Below are positions 48,593-61,200 of a stretch of 64,000 bases of DNA, one piece after another. The stretch comes from JAUVDZ01 sp042568205 (GTDB lineage Bacteria > Patescibacteriota > Gracilibacteria > UBA1369 > PNNO01): the NCBI GenBank assembly GCA_042568205.1, contig JBHPJE010000001.1:1-64000 (forward strand). Reading direction: 5' to 3'. Positions within the stretch are counted from its first letter, which is position 1; each line of letters starts with the position of its first letter. The notes below the pieces were generated by a model. The model saw only the letters and a program-made list of their open reading frames with translations, was not told the origin of the DNA and ran no database searches. The translations under genes and the position numbers were made by a program.

Positions 48593-49639
48593 TTACTGAC
48601 ACTGTCGTTCGCCTGTTTTCTTAGTACACTCTTTCAGTTTTATTAAAGGATCGTAGGTTTGTATAACTACTTCATTAATTTCTTTGATTTTATTTACATA
48701 GCTTTCAGCCAAAGAATCACCCCCTTGTTTATAAAGAGACTCATACTCAGCTTTAACTGCAGTTGTATTCACGGTTTTTGTAAATTGAGCATAAGTTATA
48801 TCAATTGAAGCCTGCGCTTCATCAAGAGATGGCGGAACTCCACCAGATTTATTTAACTCTTTAGTCATCGCTGCAACTATTTTATCAGGGGTCTTAAGCG
48901 CTGGAATGCTATTTAACCTAAAGCTTTCCACACCCTTTATGAATCCCTGCATACCTTTTGCTGGATTGTTTATTGCTTTGCCCCACTCAGCTTTAATTGT
49001 TTTACCTGTGTCCTGGCCTAAAGACTTAATGTTTTCTTTAAATGAATTCCATTTTTTCTTTAATGCTCCAATATCAGGATCTTCACATTTCTTATATGTG
49101 CTAGCCACTTTACCCTTATATTTTTTCTTAAATTTATCATAAAGTTCTTTAACTTTTTCATCAGTAAAATATCTTTTATTTAAAACAAAGTTTTGCCTTA
49201 GTAGTTCTTGCACTTTCTCCTCGGGAAGCTCTTGTACTTCACTATTTGGAATATCAATGAAGTTTCTTAAAAAGAAGAGTTCAGCTTCAAGTTCGAAATA
49301 TTGATTGGTTAAAAGTGTTGCTGCTGGTGCATTACAAGTCAAAAAATTCTTTTTAATTTGTTGCCGGGTAGCATCAATTTGATCGAGAATACTTGAAATA
49401 TCCATGTAATGACACAAATTCTTATTATATCTAACAAAGATATCCTTCCAGAATTCAGTGAAACTATCATAAGAAATAACCGATGAAACAAAGCTCTCCC
49501 ATTGATCAAAACACTGTTCATCTACTTTGAGATTGTTTGGATCAGGAACATCAGGCAGATTTTGAGCATAAGCCGCACTACTGCCCAAACTTAAAGCAAT
49601 TATTATAGTTAATCCGATTTTTAATAGTTTTTTATACAT
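48593..49639 (-). CDS. Exported helical protein, unknown, 348 aa (last gene of the giant-protein operon)
   Basis: A signal peptide (about 1-25, I-I-I-A-L-S-L-G-S-S-A-A-Y-A-Q) precedes a helical, Lys-rich body. Six or so cysteines, several in C-x-D or K-C-E contexts, may form disulfides outside the cell. Proline-poor, with coiled-coil-like stretches. No family recognised. It begins 3 bases after the 484-residue gene ends, and the operon terminator follows. It probably works with the giant surface protein encoded at the head of the operon. Confidence 0.7.
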   Translation of the reverse strand: MYKKLLKIGLTIIIALSLGSSAAYAQNLPDVPDPNNLKVDEQCFDQWESFVSSVISYDSFTEFWKDIFVRYNKNLCHYMDISSILDQIDATRQQIKKNFLTCNAPAATLLTNQYFELEAELFFLRNFIDIPNSEVQELPEEKVQELLRQNFVLNKRYFTDEKVKELYDKFKKKYKGKVASTYKKCEDPDIGALKKKWNSFKENIKSLGQDTGKTIKAEWGKAINNPAKGMQGFIKGVESFRLNSIPALKTPDKIVAAMTKELNKSGGVPPSLDEAQASIDITYAQFTKTVNTTAVKAEYESLYKQGGDSLAESYVNKIKEINEVVIQTYDPLIKLKECTKKTGERQCQ

Positions 49640-49642
49640 ATA

Positions 49643-51097
49643 TTAAGAACAGTAAGATTTATTGGATAATTCCGTACAAGGTTCCTTCATTTTTTCAAAT
49701 AGCTCTTTGATTGAACTAAAGTACAGTTTAAATGCAGACATTTCTTCAATAACATTCTGGAATTCTTTATTTTGAACTTCGGTTTTTAATTCACGAGGCT
49801 TACTTGCACGATTCTCATTTTCTCTATTAATCACCCCATTTGAAATTTCAGTAGTTCTTTTAACAACTTCTTCAAATGTTGCATTAGGCCCTGAATTGGC
49901 TAATCCCTTTCTACTTGCCCTATCTTCAACCGAAGTCTGTGTTGGCTGTGGATTGGCTCCTGTATCAAAATAATTAGGATCAGCTTGTTGTTTAAATTTC
50001 AGCCATTCTTTTTCAACATTCAATTTCAAATATAGATCTTGTTTAGCTTGTTTTGGAGGAGGAACCGCAATAGTAATGATGTTCATATTAGCCCCTACAT
50101 TTGAGAACGAGCTTTTACATTTAGGTGCTTCCATTAAATTACCTGGCATTTTGTTTGCAGTAAGAGATTTATTTAGCATGCTATCCATGGTTTTGTTTAT
50201 ATTTTGGATATGACAAGCTACACAGTTGTCTTTTTTAGAATAGATTTTAGTAGTTTCGTCGCTAAAGCTGATTTCAATACAGAAGAAAGCTCCATCTGGA
50301 CATAAGAAGTTTGTTGGCCATGGATCGGGTTCTGCTTGCGGGAATCCATCTTCATCATAAACAACACCTTCATCTTCTCCTGTGCCCTGACCATCACCAT
50401 CTTCGCCTGTGCCTGCGCCTTGTTCTGAATCAAACGCATTTAATGCATCTTCAAGGTTTGAGTCATCATCTAGACATTCAATTGATGAGAAGTCTTTTGT
50501 TTCAGTAGATTCAGTTGCACCAACTTTTTCTTCTTCAACTTCCCGTCCAAATAATTCATCTATTAAGGCTTTTTCGTTCGGATCAGTAAAGTCAAAGTCA
50601 GGTAGGGCAAATTGTCCACCAAATTCACTTACAGAAGCTTCATTAAATAGTATTACTTCGATTACAGTTAAATCATATAAAATATCAAACTCTGAATTAG
50701 ATGTATCGCCATCAGTGTAAATTTCACTTGGATTAGCCTTTTTCATAAGATCGCTTCGCATATTCTCAGTATCTAATGAACTTTGATAATCAGCGAAGAC
50801 TTTACTGTATTTATTAACTAATTCAGCTTGAGTTTGATTTTTATCCTTTTTATCAATTAGAGAAGAAACTTCACCTTCATTCACAACTTTTTTCATGTTA
50901 TCTTCAGACATTCCAAACTTTGATGCAGAAGCTTTTGCTGCCTCTTCAGCAGGTTTTTTAGTAACTTCTTCATAAATTCTCATATACATATCTTTTTCAA
51001 GAGTGTCCGTGCTTGAAGCAGCCGTAGCAGTACCAATCATAGTTCCTGCTATGAACATTCCAGTCAAAACCAGTAATGTAGTTAGTAATTTTTTCAT
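49643..51097 (-). CDS. Exported protein with a single CxxCH motif, unknown, 484 aa
   Basis: The start at 51097 gives a clean signal peptide (M-K-K-L-L-T-T-L-L-V-L-T-G-M-F-I-A-G ... A-T-A-A) and leaves one base after the upstream stop; a further in-frame Met at 51151 lies inside the previous gene. The body is acidic, with a Gly/Asp/Glu-rich low-complexity stretch near residue 225-255. Around residue 290 the motif D-N-C-V-A-C-H-I-Q is a CxxCH, as in cytochrome c heme sites, but one motif alone is weak evidence. Other cysteines nearby suggest disulfides. No family recognised. Confidence 0.7.
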   Translation of the reverse strand: MKKLLTTLLVLTGMFIAGTMIGTATAASSTDTLEKDMYMRIYEEVTKKPAEEAAKASASKFGMSEDNMKKVVNEGEVSSLIDKKDKNQTQAELVNKYSKVFADYQSSLDTENMRSDLMKKANPSEIYTDGDTSNSEFDILYDLTVIEVILFNEASVSEFGGQFALPDFDFTDPNEKALIDELFGREVEEEKVGATESTETKDFSSIECLDDDSNLEDALNAFDSEQGAGTGEDGDGQGTGEDEGVVYDEDGFPQAEPDPWPTNFLCPDGAFFCIEISFSDETTKIYSKKDNCVACHIQNINKTMDSMLNKSLTANKMPGNLMEAPKCKSSFSNVGANMNIITIAVPPPKQAKQDLYLKLNVEKEWLKFKQQADPNYFDTGANPQPTQTSVEDRASRKGLANSGPNATFEEVVKRTTEISNGVINRENENRASKPRELKTEVQNKEFQNVIEEMSAFKLYFSSIKELFEKMKEPCTELSNKSYCS

Positions 51098-51098
51098 G

Positions 51099-51722
51099 TT
51101 ATGTACATTGAGTAGTTGTAGCATCAACAAACTTAGAAGGAAGTTTTTCAACTTCTTTTCTAAATTCAGTGACTTTTTTATTGTATTTAGTTAGGTTTTT
51201 AATAAGAGTTTCATATTCCAGATGTTGTCTATAAACACCTGAAAGTTCGTTGTAAGTAGCCAAAGCCACATCAAGAGTTTTCTTTGATCTTTTAATTTCA
51301 TTGTCAATTTCTCCACGTTTGCTAATCACACCTACACTTATTTTTTCAATACTTAAATCATTATCTGGAATATCAACAATTAATTTTTGTTTTTCTAATC
51401 CTACTACATAATTTTCATATTCTTTTGCAGAGGCGAGAGCTAGGCAGAAAGTACTGTAGTTATTTTCGCTACAATTATCTCCTTTAGGGATTTCTGCTGT
51501 GCCTGAACCTTTTTCACCTTGTTTTAATAATTTTAATTTACTGTTAAATAAGTCGTTTACTCTTTTATGGTAAAGCTCTTTAACCTCTTCGTATTTTAAT
51601 CCTTCTTTTTCGTATGGATTTGAAGTTGCAGCCATTGTTCCGCTCATCCAAACACCTGAAAGGAACACCATAATAGATAGTGCTGCGACAAATCTTAATT
51701 TTAATGTGTGTTTGTGTTTCAT
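51099..51722 (-). CDS. Exported coiled-coil protein, unknown, 207 aa
   Basis: ATG 51722 overlaps the TGA of the upstream gene (ATGA), the typical coupled arrangement; an ATG two codons earlier is possible. A basic N-terminus and hydrophobic segment (about 10-31, ending G-T-M-A-A) form a signal peptide. The rest is helical and charged with coiled-coil-like heptads (for example L-x-x-Y-x-x-L-I-x-x-L). Three cysteines, one near the C-terminus. No family recognised. Confidence 0.7.
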   Translation of the reverse strand: MKHKHTLKLRFVAALSIMVFLSGVWMSGTMAATSNPYEKEGLKYEEVKELYHKRVNDLFNSKLKLLKQGEKGSGTAEIPKGDNCSENNYSTFCLALASAKEYENYVVGLEKQKLIVDIPDNDLSIEKISVGVISKRGEIDNEIKRSKKTLDVALATYNELSGVYRQHLEYETLIKNLTKYNKKVTEFRKEVEKLPSKFVDATTTQCT

Positions 51723-52249
51723 AAACATTCTTTAATTAAACAAGGGATGCGTCCTTTCAATGCCATATATTTGCCATACATCTGCATTACTGCTTTCATC
51801 ATGGCATCCATTTTTTTATTAATTTCTTTTAATTTATTCATTAATGCTGAAGTTTTTTTAACCTGTGCTGTCTGCTCAAAATAACTTCTTAATAATTTTT
51901 CCATTATTGTAATTTCTTCATTCATTTTTTTCGCACATTTTAAGTTTTCAATTGATTCGCTATACAGGCTTAGTCCCGCCTGTGGCGATAATTCCATCAT
52001 TTTATCTGTTAATTCTTTTTTGTATTTATCAAATCTCTTCAAAGCTAAATCTAATAGCGATGAATTAGTCTTTTTACTTTGAAAGTGCTCCTTAAAGTAA
52101 GTTCGAAGTTCAGTGCTCTTTGTTTCCATGAATGGTTTCATCTCAGTAACACAATTTGTGTCTGTTGGTTCATCCTGCGCATATGTTGCAGGTGCGTAAC
52201 TTGCAATTACGCTTATTAGAATCAATAATGTGATTAATATTTTTTTCAT
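51719..52249 (-). CDS. Exported helical protein, unknown, 176 aa
   Basis: A signal peptide (1-24, ending A-T-Y-A-Q) is followed by a Met/Lys-rich helical body with heptad-like spacing and four cysteines (about residues 33, 103 and two in C-L-I-K-E-C at the end). The ATG overlaps the TGA of the giant gene as ATGA. Composition and layout resemble the 207-residue neighbour, but I cannot show homology. It is the first of four small exported proteins translated after the giant protein. Confidence 0.7.
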   Translation of the reverse strand: MKKILITLLILISVIASYAPATYAQDEPTDTNCVTEMKPFMETKSTELRTYFKEHFQSKKTNSSLLDLALKRFDKYKKELTDKMMELSPQAGLSLYSESIENLKCAKKMNEEITIMEKLLRSYFEQTAQVKKTSALMNKLKEINKKMDAMMKAVMQMYGKYMALKGRIPCLIKECL

Positions 52250-55200
52250 AAACCTTTAAAGATTAATTCATTACTTTTTGCGAAAATAGTAGACAAATCT
52301 TCTGTTGATATAACTCCAAAGAACTTGTCTCCTTCAATTAAATCAGCTTTGTGGTCAATTGCAGATAGACATGGACATGAGTTACAGTCTACTTCGACAA
52401 TATATACGCCTTCTTCAAGCTCTGATCTCGGATCTTTGTCTACTGCCAATAAGTCGTCAGAAGGATCTAATGGATCTGTTCCACGATTAACTTCCTGTCC
52501 ATCAATCACACCTCCATCATCAGTGTCAGGATCATAAGGATCAGTACCATATATATTGATTTCATCCGCAGTTGTTAATCCATCATGATCATCATCAAAC
52601 GGATCGTCTTCTGGGAAATTAACTGGATTTGTTCCATGATCAACTTCATCTTTATCATGAGTCCCTCCATCATCCGTATCAGGATCAAAAGGATCAGTTC
52701 CATATCTATATTCATCAACATTAATCAAACCTTCTCCATCAGGATCACGAGTGCCATCTGATGCATCAAAAGGATCTAAACCATTTGCTAGTTCCCACCA
52801 ATCAGGCATTCCATCACCATCCGAATCTAAATCAAAACAATCAAATGCCTGCAGTACACGATCAGCAATTGCAGCAAACTCTGCCCGGGTTACTAATGCA
52901 TTCGGCTTTAAAGCTTCAGCTTCAGTCAATATATATGTTTCTTTAACCTGACTTTCTTCTAAAAGAATAGGGGATAAGTCCTGAGATAAATCTATGTATG
53001 GTTCATACCAAAGTTCAGATTGTTCAATATTTTTTAAATTTACAATTTTTAATTTTTCTAATGCTTCTAATATAATTTTAGCTGCTTCTGCTCTTGTAAT
53101 TGTCTCTTCTGGTTTAAATGGAGATAATCCTGTTTCATCTATTTCACCAACATAACCAGTTACAAATCCCTGCCAAGTTGCTTCTTTGATAATCGGATAA
53201 TAATAATTATCTTCATCAAACGGCATATCAGCAAATAATGGCGGAGGTTCGTACGCCTCAGACCTTGGGATAATACAAAGCATCTTCAAAATAATATCAG
53301 TAAAGTCTTTTCTGGCTATCTCAGCATCTGGTCTGAATTTGTAGAATCCATCAATAAAGTCACCGCGTAAAATATTTCTTTGAGATAGATTCACAATTGA
53401 ATCATAGTATGGATGAGTTAAAGGCACATCATCAAAAGGCGAGTGCGCTACCGCATTTGGATCTTTACCAAAAGCAACTTCTTCTGAATCCGAGAAACCA
53501 TCTCCATCACTATCGGGATTTAAAGGATTAGTTCCAAGCCTATATTCTTCCAAGTTTGATAATCCATCACCGTCTGAATCGAGTAATGCATCTCCAGGAT
53601 TTTGCGCGTCGAATCCATATTTATATTCCCACCAATCAGGCATTCCATCGTTATCCTGATCAGAAAATGCTGCAATTTCACTTGGAAGCCCAAAATCAGT
53701 ACGAGAACCAATCTCAGCAGTTTTCCCATTATTAATTGCAACATGAATTTCAGCAATCACTGCAGATCCATATAGCATTTCAAATATAATTGGCTCAGTT
53801 GGTTCTACATATTCCTTAACACGAAGGTCAAGATTTTCATTAAAGAAATATATATTTCCACCTGAATCAATTATCGAAATTCTACCATCATTAAACATAA
53901 CTTCAGCTGCACCAGTAAAGTTTGGATCCGAAGCAGGAAGTCCATTGAAATTAAATTCATCTTCTAAATTAATATCTTTAATATGTACACCTTCAAAGTC
54001 AGCAACACTTTCAATTGTATATTCAATATCATTTTCATGAATTGTAACATCAGTATTTAGATCAGGAATTAAAAGAACAGTTATCATGATTTCTTCAGTT
54101 GCAATTTCTTTAACAACCATTCTTGTAGGCATGCTTGGAGGATTTGCTTCAAGCGCATCAATATAATATCGATTGTCTAAAATAACAATCCGACCAGTTA
54201 AGTCATCAATTTCAGCAATCAGATCACCATCAGCATTACGAAGCCAGATAATGTCATCATAATCTAATCCTTCAAGTCTAAACTCGCCATCTTCATCAGT
54301 TAAAACATCTCCAATTTTTTTATTAACACTAGCGCGATCTCTAATAATCTTAATTGGGATATCTTTAGCTTCAGGATCTATTGAACCAGTAATGAAATCT
54401 TGCGAAGTAGAAGCCTCATCTAAAGTAATATCAGGAATAATAACTTCAACTTCAATAATTTGCTTACCAACATTTCGCGATTCATCTTCAACATTTAAAG
54501 CGAATTCAAATGTACCAAGTTCATCAAACGGCCCTAGCAAGAACCTTCCAACTTTCGGATTTTCATTAATTATTATTGCATCATTTTCTTTATCTCCATC
54601 ACCATCAGAGTCTTCTTTTAAATTATTATCAAGATAATATCTTTCGATTTCACCATCAGTATCAAAAGACTTAGTTGCATCAATTTCTAGATTTTGCATT
54701 ATAATAACCTGCTTTTTAGAAGGACCAGCTTCAGCAAAGGGTTGAGTGCTATCTGAACATTCCTGAGGCGCATAAAGCTCAGTCTGGCTAGGGTTTCCCC
54801 GCTCACCTTCACGGTTAAACGTAAAGATTTGACTATAGAAATTGCCTTCTTCGCTATCAATATTTATATAAGGATTCTCTTCATCAGTCAGCTTTTTAAT
54901 CATTAAGGTGTCTTCACTTCCCAAATTTGTTTGGCCACCATTAAAGAATTCAATAACCGAGCTTCCTGAATCCATTTGAATAAATTCTTCGAACTGTACA
55001 AGCATTCCAGGCTGCAAGGCAACTTCATTACTTAAATCTTCAGAAGGTGTAATGATTTCAACCCGCCCACTTGATATTTTTAAGCCAATATCATCTTCGT
55101 AATTTTGAGAGATTGGAATAATCCTGTTTTTACTAATATTCAAAATTTGTCTACTTTCGTCATTAGGTTTAATAACTAAAGTTGAATCTTCCATCGTATG

Positions 55201-58200
55201 AATAAATTGACCAGAATTAAGTCCATACCTAGGAGATCCAGAGTCCAGTATATCCCTTGGCATACCTTTTAAAGTTCCAGAACCATTTAACGAATTAACA
55301 TATCCAAGTCCGTCAGTTACAGTTGATCCAAAGAAGAAAGATTCTTTGTCTACTTCAACTGTGTCACCATTTTTATATTCTAGTTTTACAAATCCATCTT
55401 CATTTACTACGCCTGCACCTTCCTGCAGGAATAGATTAGTAAAGAAGTTACTTCTGAATATTGCACTTCCTGCAATTGTTGTTGATTCAAAATTACCAGG
55501 AACATAGTCAGGCAACGTAAGTTCAGTGTCTGGTCCCAGTACAATCTGACTACTATCTGAGAAAGTAATAATTATTTGAGTATCAGATTCACTACTTGTT
55601 TCAATCGTATCTCCAAAGCCATAAAGCCTGCTTACTTCTCCATTTACAGTGAAGCTACCATTGATTTTTGTAATTTCAATATCTTCACGGATTCTTCCAA
55701 CTGTTATATTCACTTGCGGTTCCTCAATTACAATAATTTTTTGAGATTTTGTGTAATCCTGTGAATCAAAGTCAGATAAACTTTCTTTAAAAATAATTTC
55801 ATAACCTCCAATAAATCCTCGACTTATTCCATCCCAGGTAAAGTCACCCTGAGTACCTGAATCATAACTAACATCATATCCATTCACAGAAGGACTTGGC
55901 GGAATTAATCCATCTAAACTAACAAGTCTTGGATTCGAGTTAATGAATCTTCGATATTTACTGTCAGGATTATTTAAATAGTTTTCTTTTAAATAAACAT
56001 TTCCACCATAAGCATAGAAAAGGTCCTCGTCTTCATCTTCATCAATATCAGTAATTATAATATTACTTGGTTTGCTGAGCTCTCCTTCATACATTAAGAT
56101 TCGCTCATTTACATTTTCTGTTGCATTGTAGACATAAAGTCCGGTAATTTCATTTCCTCCTGCTTGGTCATTAACAGTCGCAGGGTCAATTACGTTTTCT
56201 GAAATTGCCCCAGTATTTAAAGCTAATAACCGGCCTAGATTTTTGATATCAGGGAATGATTCCCGTGGTTCATCAGGCTTATTTGCATGGGCAACCGGAT
56301 CTTTACTTGCTGTCATTCTAGGTTGCACAAAATTTTCTAATTGCGGAGCATTTAAGTTATAAGCAAGCATTCTATCAAATGATTCTGTAGTTTGTGCTGA
56401 ATTTATATAATTTTGATCAAGTTCAGTAAATGCGATTAATTGATTTCTTAAGTTATAGTAATAATTTGAATTTATTTCTTCTGGTAATTGTTCATGTTGA
56501 ATTGCAGCTTTAATTTCATCTAAAGATTTATTTGTTTCATGTGGATTTATATAATTTTGTGTAGCAACTAACCATATTGGCTCAGGGTCATCTAAGTAAG
56601 CAGTAGGAGATGGAACCTCTGGTATCTCAGGAACCTCGGGTATTTCTGGAATCGCTGGTACTTCAGGAACTTCAATTTCTCCGATTGCTTCCTCAATTGC
56701 TGCGGAAACTTGTGATAGATCTGTTTGTATAGAATTCCATTCTTGCACGATTGCATTAACGGATTCGTATATTTGGTCTGTTTCAATTCTTAAATCTAAT
56801 TTTGTTGTTAATTTAATTCTTCCAACCCCTGGCATTTGCACTTTTGGTGATTGAAAGCTGAACATTGTGTCGATAGGGAAAGTAGCGCTATTTGATCTAC
56901 TTGTAGCAGCTTCAATATGCGATTTTAAGTTAGTTATTGGTATTGGCATAATTCCTTTTTTCAATAGACAAAGAATTTTAATGACAACATTCATACTGTC
57001 TAGTGCACTTTCAATACCTCCACTAATTTCAGGAATCTTTGGAGGATCTGGGAGATCAGGCAAAGAAGGCAGTGGTAAAGGTGGTAGATCAGGTAGTTCC
57101 GGTAGTTTAGGAGGCAAAGGAAGTTCAGGAATTTCTGGTATCGGTGGCAATGATTCGAATCCAGGGGCTTTGCTAATATCTACTGAAATTCCATCTTGTG
57201 AAAGTTTATTTATAAATTCTTCAAATTCAGGAGGCACAGGCAGACCAGGAGCAGTTGGCAAAGGCATGCCTGATATGCTAGGAAGCTGTATTTCAGGAAG
57301 TTTTGGCATAATTATCTGCTCTGTTTTAAATTTAATATCTGGCAGTATAACTTTGTAACCAAGTTGTAGCTGTGAGAAATCAAAGTAAAAATCAGGCCAT
57401 TTAGGGAATTGAACTATTGGAAGTTCAGGAATTGCCCCTGTGAATATCTTTGCAAGCATTTCAAACAATGAATATCTTTCAGTTGTACAGCCATCGCAAC
57501 CTTTCATGTATTGATTCATCAAACCAGCAATTTTCCCCCATGTTTTAAGCAGTGTCTTTACCTGAGTCGACATTTTAATCCATCCATTAATTTTTGAAAC
57601 CTGCTTTTTGAAGTATCCACCAACATAAGTAACAATTGTATCTAAATAACAAATTATCTGATAAATATATTTTGCTCGTGCATTTTTCCATTCTAAAATT
57701 TTTCTAGGTAATTTTTTATATTCTTCTAATGCCTGTAGATTTTTATCAACTTTAGTAATCAAATCTTCAAACGCAGCACTAACATTTACAGTAGCTTTAA
57801 TACATTTTTGTTGAAGGCTTGGCTCTACCTTGCCACAAGGTATTTGTAGCTCAAGTTTGAACTTTTGAAGACTTAGCTTAAGTGAAGCCAGCCATTTATT
57901 TAATTGAGCTTGAATTTTTTGAATTTCAGATAATGAAAATGATGGCACTTTCATTTGAATTGATTTCATCTCAACATCAACTAAAGGGAGCTTATTTACA
58001 TAAGTAATAACATCAGAGAATGTTCTAAAGTTTGCTTCAGGAGGTGTTTGTGAAACCATTCCCTTAACATCTGGATATAAAACATAAAGATCAGGCAGAT
58101 CTGAAAGTTTAACAATTATTTCTTCTAATTGCCTTGCAAACCAGCCAGAAATTACGTTAGGGAATCCAGGAACTTTTTTATTAGTATTTGAAGATCCACT

Positions 58201-61200
58201 TGGTTGATAATTTCCCAAAATTGAGCTTCCAGTTAATCCACCAGTTGAGTTTCTAGGTCCTGCCGAAGAATTTCCTGAACCTCCGCCACCACTTAAAGCC
58301 ATAGTTGATGAACCAGCTGAACTAGTAAAGTTAGCTGCACTGCTCATAGCATCAGTTATAGCATCAGTAATTGCCTGGCATGCAGCAGGTGGGAGCAAAG
58401 GAATTATCAAACTCCAACAGTTACCACTTAAACAAACTGAATTTGCTAAGTTTCCGGTTAAAGTCGGACTCAAGTATAAAAACAATGTTGCAGGCGGGTA
58501 TGAGAAGACAGGGAGGCCTGGATCTGCACCTGCAGGCATTCCCATTACATTTATTGGGCCAGGTGCAAATAGTGCCATATTTATTGGTATCGGCAGACAT
58601 CCTCCATTACAACTAAAGCTGTCCACTATGTCGGAAATTTGCCCAGCAATATCATCTAATTCACCACTTACATCATCCCACTCATTTGGTATGCCGTCTC
58701 CATCATCGTCATCTCCAAGCGAATCAGCATAATCATTTACATCATCTTCATCCATTGGGAAGTCAGGTGCTTCAGGAGGTGTGGGTTGGCTTGTGAATTG
58801 GCCATAAGTCATTTTCCCAGTTACTGGATTTTTATTCACTGAATATAGGAATAAGAGCATTCCAGAAGAATTGTTCTGTGGATTTGCACTTATATCCAGG
58901 TATCCATCTTTAGGATAACCAGCATCAAAATTATGATTCAAATCTATATCAATTACTGGAACTGTTGCTACTTTTGTTTCGTAAGTTAAAATTCGTGTAC
59001 CTTGAGCTGGAATATTAGGAATTTTAATTATATACGGATTTAACGACATTCCAGATTCAATTAATTCAATTTCATTTTCACAATTAATACATTTAAAACT
59101 TTCCTGATTTAATTCAAAAGAATCAGGAACAAAATCAGTTAGCATTAAATCAGTAATGTCAGTTGCGCTACTGTTAGATAAAGTGATCGTATAAACGACC
59201 CGGTCTTCTAATTTTAAAGTTTCTCCATTTAAATCTAGAGCTTTTTTAGAACTCTCAGGTAGTCTAAATATAGGATCAGCATCCATATAAATGAATGAAA
59301 GTGTCTCCTCTGATTGAAAATCTTTTGGATCAGCTCCAAGTTCAATAAATTTATCCTGAGTAGATGAATTAATATGTTCATTCGCAGAAGCATCACCTGT
59401 TTTTAAAGTAAGTGATACAAAGTCAAAGTCATCATCAAGATTATTTTCGTCTTCCTCAGGCATTCCATCATAATGAATCAACACTTCAGTCTTTAAATCT
59501 TTTGATCCATCAATTCTAAGTCCCAGATTATCTAAAATTTGACCCGTGGTTTCAATTTCACCCTGATTGTTATAGTAAATTTTAATATTTCCTGAGAATT
59601 CAGCTAAAACAATGTCAGGGTAATCATCATTATTCATATCCCCGATTTTTATTGATGAAACTTTATCTTCTAAATCCAAATCTAAATGAACCCTGTTCAG
59701 TTCACCTTCATTATTTTCATATAAATACATGCAAACCTCATCTCCTACGCAACTATCTTTTGTAGAAATCAGGAAGTCATCATAGCCATCATTATTAAAA
59801 TCTGCAGCAGCAAAACTATAAATTCCATTAGCTAAATTAAGTAATAGACCTTTGTTTTCAAACTGCTTAGCTGCAAGTTGATTTTGAATTAATCTAACTT
59901 CGCCTGTTTCATAAGCAAGAATCAAATCTTCAAGACCATCATTGTTATAATCAGCCATTACCATTTCTTTAATGGTCTCGCTACTATGCCAGATAGGTTC
60001 ACCTATATGATTTGTAAATCCTGATGTTGAAGCTAATTTCTTTTCATTTAAACGAACAGTAGGATCACCTAAAACAATCCCAACATCAGAAACATAAGAT
60101 TCATTTGAAACCCCTACACTGTTTCCTGCAGCAAAGAATAAACTATGCTTATTATCACCTTCGAATCCAAGAGCCTGCTGATCATAAATATCTTCCAAAG
60201 AGGTGTAAGAGAATCCTGGAATACTATTTCCACTAACCGGAACATCTTTTTCTGTTACCAGAATTCCTTTTGGTTCATGTGTAGAATATCCTGAAACACT
60301 TGGTGAAAGATTATAATCAGAAGTAGGATTTAATTCTTTTACATAAAGTTTAGATAAATAATTGATTCCTGTCTGGAATTCAAATGTTGGATCAACAATT
60401 TCAGCATCACGTGTTAAGTTTTTTGCAAAAATGATTTCTGCGATTTCTTCTTCACCTTGTTTTACTTTTAAAGTTAAGAATGGACTCTTTACCTCAGCAA
60501 TTTCAAGCTCAATTAGATTGTCTAGAACCTCGACACTTCCATTGCTGTAAACTGTCAATCCAGCAATGCCATTTACTGTAATGCTAGCTGAATCTGTCTT
60601 GCGCACAATGTCATAGGCTTCTTCTTCTGTCTTCTGTATTACAAATATACCTTCTTGCAGAATATCCGTTACAGTTTGATCCATAACTGATATAGACATG
60701 TCGTCAGGATAGACATAATTTATTTCAGCAATATTTTGATTAAGGTCTGGATTCTTTACCAGCACTTTATTTGGTTTAGTTTTAGAATTGGCAGGTACGA
60801 ATTCAGTTCCAAGCGAACTAGCAGAAGTAAATTCAATTCCACCATGACTATTTATTGTTAATAAAGGTTGGTCAGGTCTTGCTTTTAGTGTTGTCGCAGT
60901 TATTGCCTGGATGTTTCCGCTAAACAACATTTCACCAGCTGCATAATTATCTTCAGTTATATTTCCAAAGTCTGCTCCAAGCATCGTCCCGTGCAAACTT
61001 CGAGGATACTCTCCAATCAAATCTGTAGCTTTTACCTTATTAACAGCCTGCAAATCTAAGGTTCCTGCTTGTAAGCCAATTTTACCAGCAACTACATGCA
61101 CTGGTCCTGTAATCCCATTTCCTGTAATCCGTGCAGCTGCAACACCGTTTGAAGCTTGCACAGGATTAGTTGAAGAAATTTTTCCATATTTAGAAGTAGC

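Noticed and set aside
56867..57358. Gly/Ser-rich plus-strand frame of 163 residues
   Set aside because: It is the complement of the proline-rich stretch of the giant protein.
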